A stretch of 64,000 nucleotides of DNA from Deltaproteobacteria bacterium (GCA_029262315.1 JAJCZP010000071.1:32169-96168), one strand, 5' to 3'; positions 45,078 to 54,363 are shown, counted from the stretch's first letter. Notes: generated from the letters alone by a model not told the origin. Translations and numbers: made by a program.

Positions 45078-46211
45078 ATGGCCGATGCCAACAATCTCGA
45101 CCTGCTCGTCAATGCGCAGGACATCCGTGAGATCAAGTTCGTCGAGTCACCCGCCCCGCAGGAGGCCGATCTCCAAGCGGGCGAGATCTTCGTCCGGGTC
45201 GAGAAGTTCGGCTTCAGCGCCAACAACGTCACCTACGCGGTCCTGGGCGAAATGATGCGCTACTTCGACTTCTTCCCGACGACGGAACGCGGCTGGGGCA
45301 AGATCCCCGTGTGGGGCATGGGACGCATCGTCCACTCACGCCACGCCGAGCTTCCCGTCGGCACTCGTATGTACGGCTACTTCCCACTGGCACGGGCGGT
45401 GACGCTTCGTCCTTCCGAGATGACCCTGACGGGCTTCGAGGTCGATCGCGGCGATCTCGCGCAGGTCTACAACCAGTACTGGCTGAACAGCGCCGACCCC
45501 TTCCATCTGCCCAGCAACGAAGATCAGATGCTGATATTCCGACCGCTCTTCTTTACGAGCGTGTTTCTCGACGACTACCTAGCGGACGGTCATCAGTACT
45601 TCGGAGCGCAGACCGTGCTGGTGACGAGCGCATCGTCGAAGACATCGTACGGGACCGCCTTCATGCATGCGCGGCGCTACGCCGAGCAGCCAGTCGCCGG
45701 CCGTTGCGCAATGGTCGGTCTGACCTCTCCTGGTAGTCGCCCCTTCGTCGAGCAACTGGGATTCTACGATCGCATCGTCACCTACGACGACCTCGCGTCC
45801 GTATCCTCCGACACGTCGGTGGTCATCGCGGACGTCGCTGGCAACCTCGACACCCGGAGACAAGCCCACGAACACTTTGGCGACAACCTCAAGAAGATAG
45901 TCACTATCGGCCTCTCCCATTGGGACAAGTCGCAGACGGGCACACTGCCGGCCGAGCTCGACGCCAAGACGGAACTCTTCTTCGTGCCGAGCTGGATCGA
46001 GAAGCGCCAGGCCGACTGGGGAATCGAACGCCTCGTCGGGACGATGGCGGGGGCGTGGCAGGCCTTCATGGCCGACGTCGACGCGCGGTGCCGTCTGACC
46101 CGCGCGACGGGCCCGGAGGCGGTAACGAAAGCGTACCACTCGATGGTGGAGAGTCGGTCCAAACCCGACGAGGGCAGCGTGCTCTCTCTCTGGGACGACG
46201 CTTTCGCGTAG
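45078..46211 (+). CDS. DUF2855-family, quinone-oxidoreductase-like protein
   Basis: A 377-residue protein of the DUF2855 family: GEIFVRVEKFGFSANNVTYA, GWGKIPVWGMGRIVHS and ADPFHLPSNEDQMLIFRPLFFTSVFLDDY. The N-terminus is like a medium-chain dehydrogenase GroES half, and VLVTSASSKTSYGTAF looks like a modified nucleotide loop. The reaction is not established. AAGGAGG precedes the ATG. It is divergent from the DUF1624 gene. Confidence 0.85.
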   Translation: MADANNLDLLVNAQDIREIKFVESPAPQEADLQAGEIFVRVEKFGFSANNVTYAVLGEMMRYFDFFPTTERGWGKIPVWGMGRIVHSRHAELPVGTRMYGYFPLARAVTLRPSEMTLTGFEVDRGDLAQVYNQYWLNSADPFHLPSNEDQMLIFRPLFFTSVFLDDYLADGHQYFGAQTVLVTSASSKTSYGTAFMHARRYAEQPVAGRCAMVGLTSPGSRPFVEQLGFYDRIVTYDDLASVSSDTSVVIADVAGNLDTRRQAHEHFGDNLKKIVTIGLSHWDKSQTGTLPAELDAKTELFFVPSWIEKRQADWGIERLVGTMAGAWQAFMADVDARCRLTRATGPEAVTKAYHSMVESRSKPDEGSVLSLWDDAFA

Positions 46212-46249
46212 GCGATCTCCGGAACACGCCGCGCCCCCACCGGGGCCGC

Positions 46250-47053
46250 TCAACCTTTGACGAGCTGCGCGCGCGCAGCTGCGGCGGCACGACGAAGACC
46301 AACGTCATCCGAGGCCGCCGCGGCATCGAGGACCGGCGCAACGGCAGCGGCGCTGAGCCCCACGCGCCCAAGGGCACTGACGGCCGCCCGCCGGACGCCC
46401 GGCTCTTCGTCCTCGGCTGCCATCGTCAACACGAGCTCACCAGCACCGGACGCCACCTGCTCGAGCCGCACCAGCCCCGACAGCGCAGCCAGGCGCACGC
46501 CGACATCCAGATCGCGCATCGCCCCGGTGAAGGCCGCCACGACCTCGGGTAGTTCAAGCTGCAGATCACGGACGATGTAGAGGACCATCTTTCGGAGCAG
46601 TGGCTCCGGGCGAGCGAGTGCCCCGAGGAGCGCGGGGACGATCGCGGCGCCGTGCGCGCCTCCATTTGCGACGAGCAGCTGCGCCGCGGCCCAGCGCTGA
46701 TCACCATCCGGGCTGGCCAGGGCATCGAGCAACGGCGGAATCATCACCGACTCGAAATGACCGAGATGCCCGAGCGCATAGACGGCGCCCCACCGCTGCG
46801 TCTGATCGCCACCGGTGCAACCAGCGCGCAACGCATCGCGGACGACAGTGTGGGTCGCACCACCACCCGCCCGGAGGACATCGACTGCTCGTCGCTGCAG
46901 GTCCTTGCGCGGAACTCTGAGACAATCGACCACCGCCAAGGCCAGTGCGCTGTCGAGCATCGCCGGCGCGGCCGCCAGCGCCTCGAGAGCGGCCCGCCGC
47001 TCATCCAAATTCGCAGACGCGAGCGCCAATGCGACGTCACCGGCCACGCTCAC
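46250..47053 (-). CDS. HEAT-repeat protein
   Basis: A 267-residue all-helical solenoid with roughly seven HEAT/PBS-lyase-type repeats, for example RWGAVYALGHLGHFES, RWAAAQLLVANGG, VRLAALSGLVRLEQ and VRRAAVSALGRVG. Such proteins are scaffolds or, as EZ-HEAT repeats, bilin-lyase-related; no catalytic residue is apparent. The start is a GTG. It is on the same strand as the lipoate-ligase-like gene, 103 bases downstream of it. Confidence 0.8.
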   Translation of the reverse strand: MSVAGDVALALASANLDERRAALEALAAAPAMLDSALALAVVDCLRVPRKDLQRRAVDVLRAGGGATHTVVRDALRAGCTGGDQTQRWGAVYALGHLGHFESVMIPPLLDALASPDGDQRWAAAQLLVANGGAHGAAIVPALLGALARPEPLLRKMVLYIVRDLQLELPEVVAAFTGAMRDLDVGVRLAALSGLVRLEQVASGAGELVLTMAAEDEEPGVRRAAVSALGRVGLSAAAVAPVLDAAAASDDVGLRRAAAAARAQLVKG

Positions 47054-47156
47054 TCGGCAGTCATCCTCACACGCACAGTGGTTCGACGGGCGCCTGCGGG
47101 CACTCCATCGTGCGCTCGCCGCACGGCCGGCGTGGGCCCCACCGCCCGACGCTCAC

Positions 47157-48239
47157 TCATCCCGGCATTCCCTTCATGATGGTGTCGGCCACCGTCCGCT
47201 GCGGCCCGATGCCGAGCAGATAGTGCGCCGGGTCCTCGAACACCGACTCGACGACGCGGGCGATCGCCGTCGGTTCGGCCGGACACAGCCGCAGCTTGTA
47301 CTCGAGCGCGGCAATCCCCGGCGAGTCGGCGATGATGTCACCGGCCAGCTGGATGTCCTTCAGGAACCGTCCCTGCTCGAGGGCGAAGTGCGCCTCGAGG
47401 ACGCCCGTCTGAATGCCGGACGTGCCCACGAGCGACAGATCGTCGCGGCGTTGGCGCATGCCGTTCCACGCCATGGCCTCACGTTCCGCGAGCGCGGCGA
47501 TCGCCTGCGTCTCGAGCGCCGAGAGCGACTCGTCCTCGACAGCGACGCCAAACTGCTGCTTGTAGCCGTCACGCAGCAGCGCTCCGAGCTCGGCGAGCGT
47601 GGGCGCCTCACCGATCTCTTCGTAGAGCGACGTGCCTCCCTCGAGGGCCAGCAGGTCGGCTTTAATGACCCCGGTCGTGTCCCACCGATCGAGCAGATGC
47701 GCGACGGCGCCGAGCGGACGCGCCACGGCCAGGATCCCCTCGAACACGAGACGACCCCGCTCATCGGCTTCGAACGAAACCGCGGCGATCGGGCGGCGGT
47801 TGACGGTTACCAAATCGCGCCCCGGATAGTACGCCGAGAGGCCAAGGCTCTTCAGGGCACGCATGAGACCGCGCACGTAGCGATTCGGCACCTGTGCTGG
47901 CTTGAGCGCCAGCGGATCGTCCGAGACGAGCGCCGCTCGATGGGGAAGGAGCAGCGAGAACCCTAGGTAGCCCTCACCGAGCGCGAGCGCACGCCCGCCA
48001 GCGATCCGACGCTGAAAAGACTCCCCAGCGTCGAGGACACCGGGAGGCGCGAGATGCCAGCGACCAGCCGCGAGCACCTCCCCCGGAAGGGTATACACCC
48101 GCAGAACGCCGCCGCTCGCGCGTCGACCACCAAGCGTCCCCACCAGGTGCCGGTCGGTGGCGACCCCGATCGCTGGTCTGACCTCGGGTTGCTCGAGGTA
48201 CGCGAGTGACGTCACCCGCTCTGCAGCGTCTCCCGCCAT
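47157..48239 (-). CDS. Divergent lipoate-protein ligase-like (BPL/LplA) protein
   Basis: A 360-residue protein of the biotin/lipoate A/B ligase fold. RRIAGGRALALGEGYLGFSLL (78-98) matches the RRxSGGxAVxHxxG loop, RDLVTVNRRPIAAVSFE (141-157) matches the DLxVNGxKIxG strand, and the last 70 residues (QLAGDIIADSPGIAALEYKL) match the LplA accessory domain. The lysine expected after VNG is replaced by Arg149/Pro150, so ligase activity is doubtful. It could be an octanoyl transferase, a binding protein or an inactive homologue. No strong ribosome site is visible. Confidence 0.72.
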   Translation of the reverse strand: MAGDAAERVTSLAYLEQPEVRPAIGVATDRHLVGTLGGRRASGGVLRVYTLPGEVLAAGRWHLAPPGVLDAGESFQRRIAGGRALALGEGYLGFSLLLPHRAALVSDDPLALKPAQVPNRYVRGLMRALKSLGLSAYYPGRDLVTVNRRPIAAVSFEADERGRLVFEGILAVARPLGAVAHLLDRWDTTGVIKADLLALEGGTSLYEEIGEAPTLAELGALLRDGYKQQFGVAVEDESLSALETQAIAALAEREAMAWNGMRQRRDDLSLVGTSGIQTGVLEAHFALEQGRFLKDIQLAGDIIADSPGIAALEYKLRLCPAEPTAIARVVESVFEDPAHYLLGIGPQRTVADTIMKGMPG

Positions 48240-48310
48240 CGTCCGCGTATAGCAGCTATTTCGTCACGCCGTCATTGGCGCCAAAGCGGCGCATCGGATA
48301 CTCGCGCGTC

Positions 48311-49144
48311 GTGGAGAACGGAAGTCGAGACACGCTGCGGGTCGGAGATCTCGACCTGCACTATCTGACCTGGGGCCGGGAGAACCTCCCAACGGTGGTC
48401 CTGGTGCACGGCGCCTCGGCCCACGCCCATTGGTGGGACTACGTCGCCCCTACCCTGGCGGGTCACTACCGGGTCCTCGCCCCCGACCTCCGCGGACATG
48501 GGGACAGCGACCATGCGCGTCCCCCGGCGTACGCCATCGACGACTACGTCCACGACCTCGAGGCGCTGACCACAGCACTGGCCCCATCGCCCGTCGCCCT
48601 GGTGGGACACTCGCTCGGCGGGGTAATCGCACTCCGCTACACGGAGCGTCACCCTGCCCGCGTCGCGACCCTGGCGATCGTCGATAGTCGGGCGCGGACG
48701 GGCAGCGGACGCACCGGACTGGTCAACAGATTGAGCGCGCTCCCCCACCCCGTCTTCGAATCCCCCGAGGAGGCGGTACGACGCTTCCGGCTGCTGCCGC
48801 GAGGCACCACGGCCCATCCACACGTGCTCCGGCGTATGGCGCTGGCGGGCATCCGCACTACCGGAGAGGGCGGCTACACCCTCAAGTTCGATCGAGGAGC
48901 GTTTGCCAAACGCGCGGTCCTCGATCTCATGCCGGCGTTGGCGGCAGTGCAATGTCCGACCTTGCTGGTGCGCGGTGGCGAGAGCGTGTTCGTCGATGCC
49001 GACACCCTCACCGAGATGGGCACGGCATGCCCGCACGCCGAACTTGCCACGATCGACGACGCGCATCATCACGTCGTCCTCGATCAACCCGAAGCGTTCG
49101 CCATGCGTCTCCTCCTGTTTCTCGGGCGACACTACGTCGTCTAG
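48311..49144 (+). CDS. Alpha/beta hydrolase
   Basis: A 277-residue hydrolase with the oxyanion strand VVLVHGASAHAHWWD, nucleophile elbow ALVGHSLGGV, an acid near SVFVDADT and catalytic histidine in DDAHHHVVLDQP. The PDLRGHGDSD loop is typical of lactone, ester or epoxide hydrolases. The substrate is unknown. A GTG start is chosen because it keeps a 71-base gap to the divergent lipoate-ligase-like gene; longer readings overlap it. Confidence 0.82.
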   Translation: MENGSRDTLRVGDLDLHYLTWGRENLPTVVLVHGASAHAHWWDYVAPTLAGHYRVLAPDLRGHGDSDHARPPAYAIDDYVHDLEALTTALAPSPVALVGHSLGGVIALRYTERHPARVATLAIVDSRARTGSGRTGLVNRLSALPHPVFESPEEAVRRFRLLPRGTTAHPHVLRRMALAGIRTTGEGGYTLKFDRGAFAKRAVLDLMPALAAVQCPTLLVRGGESVFVDADTLTEMGTACPHAELATIDDAHHHVVLDQPEAFAMRLLLFLGRHYVV

Positions 49145-49325
49145 GCAACGCAACGTGTCCGCCTCGGACACCCCGCGCACTTTTTGTTCCGCATCGAAGC
49201 ATCGCAACCGCGCGAACACACACGCATCGCGCTACGACGCAGAGCGGCACAGCGGTTGCTTTCCCCCTGCTGTACTTGTTGCGCGAACGAACCGGGGCGT
49301 AGTCTCGACATCAGGGGGATACACC

Positions 49326-49784
49326 ATGCAATACGACAAACGGTTGGAAGTAGTGGATGAATCCGTTCCCGATTGTATTCTGCCAGAACAATACTTCGAT
49401 GGGCTCGCATTGCGAGCCTCCGACGTACCGGAGAAGCGCCTGTTGTTCGCCGTCTTGCTGGATGCCGTGATCCAGCTACGCCGACGGAACACCGCTCGCT
49501 CCGCCGAAGCCGAGCGGTGGATCCGAGGCGAGGACGACGACACGGACACTCCGTTCAGCTTCGTGAACCTCTGCGAAACACTCGGCATCGATCCGAGCTA
49601 CCTCGCGCGCGGCCTCCTGGCGTGGGGTCGCGAGCATCGCGATGTGCCCGCGGGAGTTCCCGTGCGGCAACTCCGGCGCTCGACCCGACGGGTCACGCCG
49701 CTCGGTCGCCGTCGGCGTCGCAAGGGGCCGATCCCGGCGTCCGCTGCCTCCCATCGATACGTCGGAAGCGGCAGCGCAAACTAG
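49326..49784 (+). CDS. Small helical protein, paralogue of 49851-50219
   Basis: A 152-residue protein. Residues about 35-105 (PEKRLLFAVLLDAVIQLRRR, AERWIRGEDDD, PFSFVNLCETLGIDPSYLARG) are shared with the convergent neighbour and resemble a widespread unnamed family in deltaproteobacteria, where a WPFSFxNIC-xxLGxDPxYLRxxL helix pair looks like a helix-turn-helix. The tail is basic (RRSTRRVTPLGRRRRRKG). Nucleic-acid binding is plausible. AGGGGG lies about eight bases before the ATG. Confidence 0.62.
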   Translation: MQYDKRLEVVDESVPDCILPEQYFDGLALRASDVPEKRLLFAVLLDAVIQLRRRNTARSAEAERWIRGEDDDTDTPFSFVNLCETLGIDPSYLARGLLAWGREHRDVPAGVPVRQLRRSTRRVTPLGRRRRRKGPIPASAASHRYVGSGSAN

Positions 49785-49850
49785 CATCCCGGCGGGAGGT
49801 CCGAGAGCGCTCATGCCGAAGCGCTCCCGGACCCCGCCGAGACAAGCCAC

Positions 49851-50219
49851 TCAGGCCGCGTGCCGATGCAGCGAGAACGGAACGCGCGTTCCCGGTTCCT
49901 CACGCAGCCACCGCGCCACGTTCTTCCGCACCCACCCCGGATCGAGATCGAACACGTCGCACAGGCGAAGAAACGTGTACGGCGCATCGCGATCATCGGC
50001 ACGAATCCACTCGAGATCGGCAGCGATTTCGCGACGCCGCGATGCTCGATCGTGATGATCGCGAATAGCAATCAGCGCCGACGTCAGCACCGCGGCCGCA
50101 AGTCGCTTCTCTGGCGTCCACAACGATTCCTGGGGCACCTGCGCTGGCAGCATCTCGCCGCCCGCCAGCAAGTGATCGAGGACCTGCCCATCCCCCCTAC
50201 TCGATTGCGTATCCGACAC
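49851..50219 (-). CDS. Small helical protein, paralogue of 49326-49784
   Basis: A 122-residue protein with PEKRLAAAVLTSALIAIRDH, then ADLEWIRADDRDAPYTFLRL and CDVFDLDPGWVRKNVARWL. It aligns throughout with the convergent gene at 49326. Both carry the acidic WIR-x-DDxD turn followed by an aromatic-FxxLC helix and a LDP-turn helix, suggesting a DNA- or RNA-binding helix-turn-helix. The start is a GTG with GGAGGAGGG about nine bases upstream. The function is unknown. Confidence 0.62.
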   Translation of the reverse strand: MSDTQSSRGDGQVLDHLLAGGEMLPAQVPQESLWTPEKRLAAAVLTSALIAIRDHHDRASRRREIAADLEWIRADDRDAPYTFLRLCDVFDLDPGWVRKNVARWLREEPGTRVPFSLHRHAA

Positions 50220-50350
50220 GTCGATACCCTCCTCCCCGAGGGCACCTTCCCCCAACGGCCCCCAGGTACTGTATCTAAACCGCGCCTGACCGCTTGGTTG
50301 CGGAGGGCTCCGGAAGCGTCGAATCGGCCCCGTGCCCAGAGAGGATCGCG

Positions 50351-51496
50351 CTAGTTGAGTCGCAACCGGAAGCGAGACACCGCAAGCCGCTCCGGTGCGC
50401 CATCGGGAGCGCGCACCGAAAGCTGCACCTCGTTGAAGCCCCTGCGATAGGTGCCTCGCGGCAAGGGTATCCGGTACTCCCGCCAACCGACGAAGGGCAC
50501 GAAGCCGGTCACAATGTGACCGTTCACGGCAACGCGCACCTGTCGGCAGCTCGACGACTCCTTGTCGGGACGCGCCACCAGAACCAACAACTCGCCCGGG
50601 CCATCCTCGGCGCCAATCGGCGGTATCACCGCAGTTGTGTCGCCCGCCTCGATCCGCTTGGCCGCCTCGACCCAACTCGTCTCGAAGACCGATACGCCGC
50701 CAACACCGCGCAACCACGCCAGACTGCCCGCCGGATCCTCATGCCCGTGCCCGGCCCAGTTGCCGGTCAAATTCATCGACGTTCCGACGGCCCCGAGATC
50801 CACGTCGAGGAACTCCTCGCCTGGCCTTGTCAGGGGCGACGGCAAGCGCACGACCGCGTCCGGAAAGAGCGCGTGCCCCCCGAGCACGAGCGCGAGCATT
50901 CCGGCGAGCATGGCCGGCGCCGCGAGTGGGCGCCGCTCGAACGCCGGCAGGCAGAAACCGGCCAGTGCGAACGCGGTCAACACCGCGCCGACGACGTCGA
51001 GAAACCAGTGGGCACCGTACAACACACGCCCCGCGGCGACGCCGGCGGCAAGGATCACCGCCGCGATGCGCCACATCCATGGCCGTCGGAAGCTTCGGGA
51101 GAACACGAACACTACGAGCATTGCCAGCGTCGTGCTCATGACGTGCCCGCTGGGAAATCCGTGTCCGTCCACCGTACCGGGGAGGTTGCTCGGACGCTCG
51201 CGTGACAGCAGAACTTTCATGGCCGTATTGAGGAGCGCGCCGGTTGCAAAGAGTGCCAGCGACGGCCAAGTGGCCGCCCAGCCCCGCCGGCGGAGGTGCA
51301 ACAGCGCGGCGGCGGCAGCTAGCGCCGTCATCGCGAAGCCGACGCACCACACGAACTGATCGACGGTGAGATCGGTCGTACATCCACGGACCAGGAGCAC
51401 GCGGAACCACACCGCCTGGTCGATCGGCAGGAGCACTCCAAGGGACAGTATCTCGACCACCAGCAGCACGAGCGCTACGACACCAGCGATGCGCAT
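50351..51496 (-). CDS. PAP2-superfamily phosphatase with C-terminal exported domain
   Basis: A 381-residue membrane phosphatase. The three PAP2 motifs are KVLLSRERPSN, GFPSGHVMS and AAGRVLYGAHWFLDVVG. About six helices span residues 1-210. Residues about 215-381 form a beta-rich domain (FDLGAVGTSMNL-like start, PLPRGTYRRGFNEVQLSV), probably facing the periplasm. PAP2 enzymes remove phosphate from lipid or sugar lipid phosphates such as undecaprenyl pyrophosphate. The added domain may bind glycan. Confidence 0.85.
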   Translation of the reverse strand: MRIAGVVALVLLVVEILSLGVLLPIDQAVWFRVLLVRGCTTDLTVDQFVWCVGFAMTALAAAAALLHLRRRGWAATWPSLALFATGALLNTAMKVLLSRERPSNLPGTVDGHGFPSGHVMSTTLAMLVVFVFSRSFRRPWMWRIAAVILAAGVAAGRVLYGAHWFLDVVGAVLTAFALAGFCLPAFERRPLAAPAMLAGMLALVLGGHALFPDAVVRLPSPLTRPGEEFLDVDLGAVGTSMNLTGNWAGHGHEDPAGSLAWLRGVGGVSVFETSWVEAAKRIEAGDTTAVIPPIGAEDGPGELLVLVARPDKESSSCRQVRVAVNGHIVTGFVPFVGWREYRIPLPRGTYRRGFNEVQLSVRAPDGAPERLAVSRFRLRLN

Positions 51497-51773
51497 CAGT
51501 CCGCCGTCCCCGACCCGGTCGTCCCCATCGTGCGAATGCTTTAGCAGATCGCGGGGCGTTCGGCGCTAGCCGCTCCCCGGTGCCATTTCGTGACCGGAAA
51601 ACGGCATCGGCGTAGCACCCGAACGCGCTGACAGACGCCCCGGCAAACGCGCGCCTGGTCTCCCAGAAGCCCCGAAATCGGCGCTCCACACCCCCCACCC
51701 GCCTCACACGCCCACGGCACGCGCCTTGCTGATCCGGTCTTCCGATCCGTCGTACCTCAAGGAGGAGAACGCC

Positions 51774-53522
51774 ATGCACCCACGCAATCCATTCGCCCGT
51801 GTCCTGCTCGCCGCCGCGCTCGCGCTCGGCCTGGGCCTTGCGCCCGCCGTCGTCGGGGCTGGCGAGGAGCCCGAGGTCGACGTCACGCGCTGCATAGAAG
51901 AATGCGGCGGCCACGCCGAAGAGATCTTCCACGCCTGCCGCGAGGAGGGACTGGGCATCGAGGAATGCGAAGCCCTCGCCGAGATCGCGTTTCGTGAGTG
52001 CAAGGCCCAGTTCTGCGACGTCGAGCCGCCGTCCTGCCCGGATCGTTGCGAGCTGATGGCCAATGCGCTGTTCGACCAATGCCTGGAGAACTCGGGCGAC
52101 GAGATCGAATGCGCGGCGCGACGCCGCGCAGCCATCGAGAGTTGTATCGCCGAAGTATGCGAGCCCCCGGATCCCGAGCCGAGTTGCGAGGAGCGCTGCC
52201 AGGCGGTCGCGAGCGAGGTGTTCGAGCGCTGTATCGACGAGGGCGGCGGGCCCAATGACTGCGAGGAACTCGCGGGCGCCGCGCGCGCCGAGTGCATCGA
52301 AGAGCATTGCACCGAGCCGGAACCGCCGAACTGCGAAGATCGCTGTCGAGCACGCGCGTCGGAGGCGCTCGCCGACTGTCTCGAAGACGGCGGCGGCATC
52401 GAGCAGTGCGAAGCGGTCGCGCACGAGGTTCTCGAAGAGTGCATCGATGACCACTGCGAACCCGAGCCCGAACCGACCTGTGAGGATCGCTGCGAGGCCA
52501 GGGCGGGCGAGGCCTTCGACAACTGTCTCGAGGACGGCCTCGGACCCGACGTGTGCGAACGCCTGGCCCACGAGGTCTTTGAAGAGTGCGTCCGCGGAGA
52601 GTGCACCGAGCCCGAGCCGACCTGCGAACAAGGATGTCAGCGCCACGCCGAGGAGATCTTCGACGCCTGCGTCGAAGAAGGCGGCAACCCTGATACGTGC
52701 GAGGATGAGGCCATCGCCGCACGCGAGCTCTGCCTAGGCGAGGAATGCACCGAGCCCGAACCGACGTGTCGGGAGCGTTGCGAGCATGAGGCCCACGAGC
52801 TCTTCGAGCACTGCCTCGAGGACTTCGGGGACGAGGAGCGTTGCGCGGCACGCGCTGAGCACACCGCCCGTCACTGCGTCGTTGAGCACTGCGAGGACGA
52901 GCGCCCCCCCGCGCCAACATGCGAAGCACGGTGTGAGGAACACGCCGGTCACCGCTTCCGCCGCTGCCTGGCCGACACCGGTGACGAGATCCAATGCGGC
53001 ACCCTCGCGCGCGAGGCCTTCGGCCAATGTGTCGCCCTGCACTGCGTCGTGCCGCCGAAATGCGAGGACCGATGCGTCGCGAAGTCGGCCCGGGTCGAGC
53101 AACGTTGCATCCGGCGCATCCCGCGACGCGGCGGCACCGAGGAAGACTGCGCGATCCTCGCCGAAGAGAAGTTCGCGGAGTGCCGCGACAAGCGGTGCGT
53201 CCCGCCGCCACCGGACACCTGCGAGGGCAGGTGCGAAGAACACGCGGCCGCCCTGGTCGAGGAATGCCTAGAGGCTGGCAACGATCCCGAGGAATGCGCC
53301 GCACGCGGCCGAGGCGTGTTCGAGGCCTGCGTAACGGAATGCGGCGTGGCACCCATCGCCACCTGCAGCGAGCAGTGCGAGGGCCAGGCCCTCAGTCAGT
53401 TCGACGAGTCACTCGAGCGCCGCAACGACGCGCCGCGCGCGACGAAGAAGGCGCAACGCACCTTCAAACGCTGCGTCCGCAAATGCGAGCGCGCCGAGCG
53501 CAAGGCCGAACGCGGTCGCTAG
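51774..53522 (+). CDS. Exported protein of eleven six-cysteine repeats
   Basis: A 582-residue secreted protein. The signal peptide (residues 1-28) ends VVGA. The mature protein is almost entirely eleven repeats of about 48 residues. The core repeats have the cysteine spacing C-x3-C-x10-C-x9-C-x10-C-x4-C, for example CEERC, CIDEGGG, CEELAG and CIEEHC in the third. Linkers are acidic and proline-rich (TEPEPP). The last repeat is degenerate and the tail is basic. Helical hairpins held by disulfides, in the style of twin-CxnC proteins, are likely. I recognise no named domain. AAGGAGGAG precedes the ATG. Confidence 0.85.
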   Translation: MHPRNPFARVLLAAALALGLGLAPAVVGAGEEPEVDVTRCIEECGGHAEEIFHACREEGLGIEECEALAEIAFRECKAQFCDVEPPSCPDRCELMANALFDQCLENSGDEIECAARRRAAIESCIAEVCEPPDPEPSCEERCQAVASEVFERCIDEGGGPNDCEELAGAARAECIEEHCTEPEPPNCEDRCRARASEALADCLEDGGGIEQCEAVAHEVLEECIDDHCEPEPEPTCEDRCEARAGEAFDNCLEDGLGPDVCERLAHEVFEECVRGECTEPEPTCEQGCQRHAEEIFDACVEEGGNPDTCEDEAIAARELCLGEECTEPEPTCRERCEHEAHELFEHCLEDFGDEERCAARAEHTARHCVVEHCEDERPPAPTCEARCEEHAGHRFRRCLADTGDEIQCGTLAREAFGQCVALHCVVPPKCEDRCVAKSARVEQRCIRRIPRRGGTEEDCAILAEEKFAECRDKRCVPPPPDTCEGRCEEHAAALVEECLEAGNDPEECAARGRGVFEACVTECGVAPIATCSEQCEGQALSQFDESLERRNDAPRATKKAQRTFKRCVRKCERAERKAERGR

Positions 53523-53548
53523 CGCGATCTCGTCTCAGCACACGCGAA

Positions 53549-53580
53549 GACGCCGGGCGCCCCCAGGGGAGTCCGGCGTC
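53549..53580 (+). terminator. Hairpin terminator after the cysteine-repeat gene
   Basis: GACGCCGG (53549-53556) pairs with CCGGCGTC (53573-53580). The loop itself can pair further (CCCC/GGGG). GCTGCTTTGACC follows. It is 27 bases after the stop codon and also lies in the gap before the convergent membrane protein gene. Confidence 0.65.
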
Positions 53581-53638
53581 GCTGCTTTGACCTGGCGACG
53601 GTGACCCGCCCAGGCCGATCCGTACATCAATCGCCCCC

Positions 53639-54247
53639 CTAGGGCGCCAGACTGACGTCGCGCAACGCGAAGTTTTTCCACACCGCTATAGTCAAGAGAA
53701 ACACCGCGATCAGGAGATGGCAGAGGAGGGCGGACTCGAACATGAGCCTCGCTTCCCTGGGACGCACATCCACAGCAACCAGCACCGAGAGCAGGAGCGA
53801 CGACAGCATCGCCACAACCGCGGCCATGCCAAGAATCGTGCTCGGTCCATCATAGACCACCGTCTCATTCCCACGAGCCCCGACCCACAATCGGAGCGCA
53901 CGTCTCAACAGCATCACGGCAACACCCGCCAGCATGACCGCCAGAACCCGGAGGCCAAGATCACCGCCCCCGAACCGCAAGGCGAAGAGCGAGAAGACCA
54001 TCGCGATCGAGCCGTTGACGACCACCCCGAAGACCGCCTCACTGTCGTAGGCGTGCCGGTTGAACGCGCTGGCCAACGTAGCGAACCCGGCCAACGCAAC
54101 ACCAACTTCCGCGATCGTCGTGAGAGCGACAAATTCCAGAGCCCGGAGCCTCCTACGCGCACGTCTGTACCGAAGCTGAACCGAACTGTCACGCGAAGAC
54201 GAGGACTCGAGACGCGTCGTCCGCTTAGAACATCGTCGAGCGCCCAT
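53639..54247 (-). CDS. Small membrane protein of unknown function
   Basis: A 202-residue protein with a basic N-terminus (RYRRARRRLRALEF) and about five helices, including FVALTTIAEVGVALAG, GSIAMVFSLFALRF and VAMLSSLLLSVLVAVDV. No family is recognised. The start is uncertain because the N-terminal 35 residues are unusually Arg/Ser-rich. It lies between the cysteine-repeat gene and the secreted modular gene at 54364. Confidence 0.55.
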   Translation of the reverse strand: MGARRCSKRTTRLESSSSRDSSVQLRYRRARRRLRALEFVALTTIAEVGVALAGFATLASAFNRHAYDSEAVFGVVVNGSIAMVFSLFALRFGGGDLGLRVLAVMLAGVAVMLLRRALRLWVGARGNETVVYDGPSTILGMAAVVAMLSSLLLSVLVAVDVRPREARLMFESALLCHLLIAVFLLTIAVWKNFALRDVSLAP

Positions 54248-54363
54248 GGTCCAGGCACGCTTCTACGCGTGCGATTGCAGCGCGCCCTGGGCGTTCGCCC
54301 ACGAGGTGGGCAGAGATAGACAGCAAATACCCAGGTGGCCTAGAGGTATTGGTGGAGCATGGT

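Noticed and set aside
47050..47160. 36-codon open frame overlapping the lipoate-ligase-like stop
   Set aside because: Its ATG is preceded by no ribosome site and the product is low complexity.
51883..53352. Antisense open frame of Arg-rich sequence opposite the cysteine-repeat gene
   Set aside because: It arises from the repeat's codon use and has no family or start signal.
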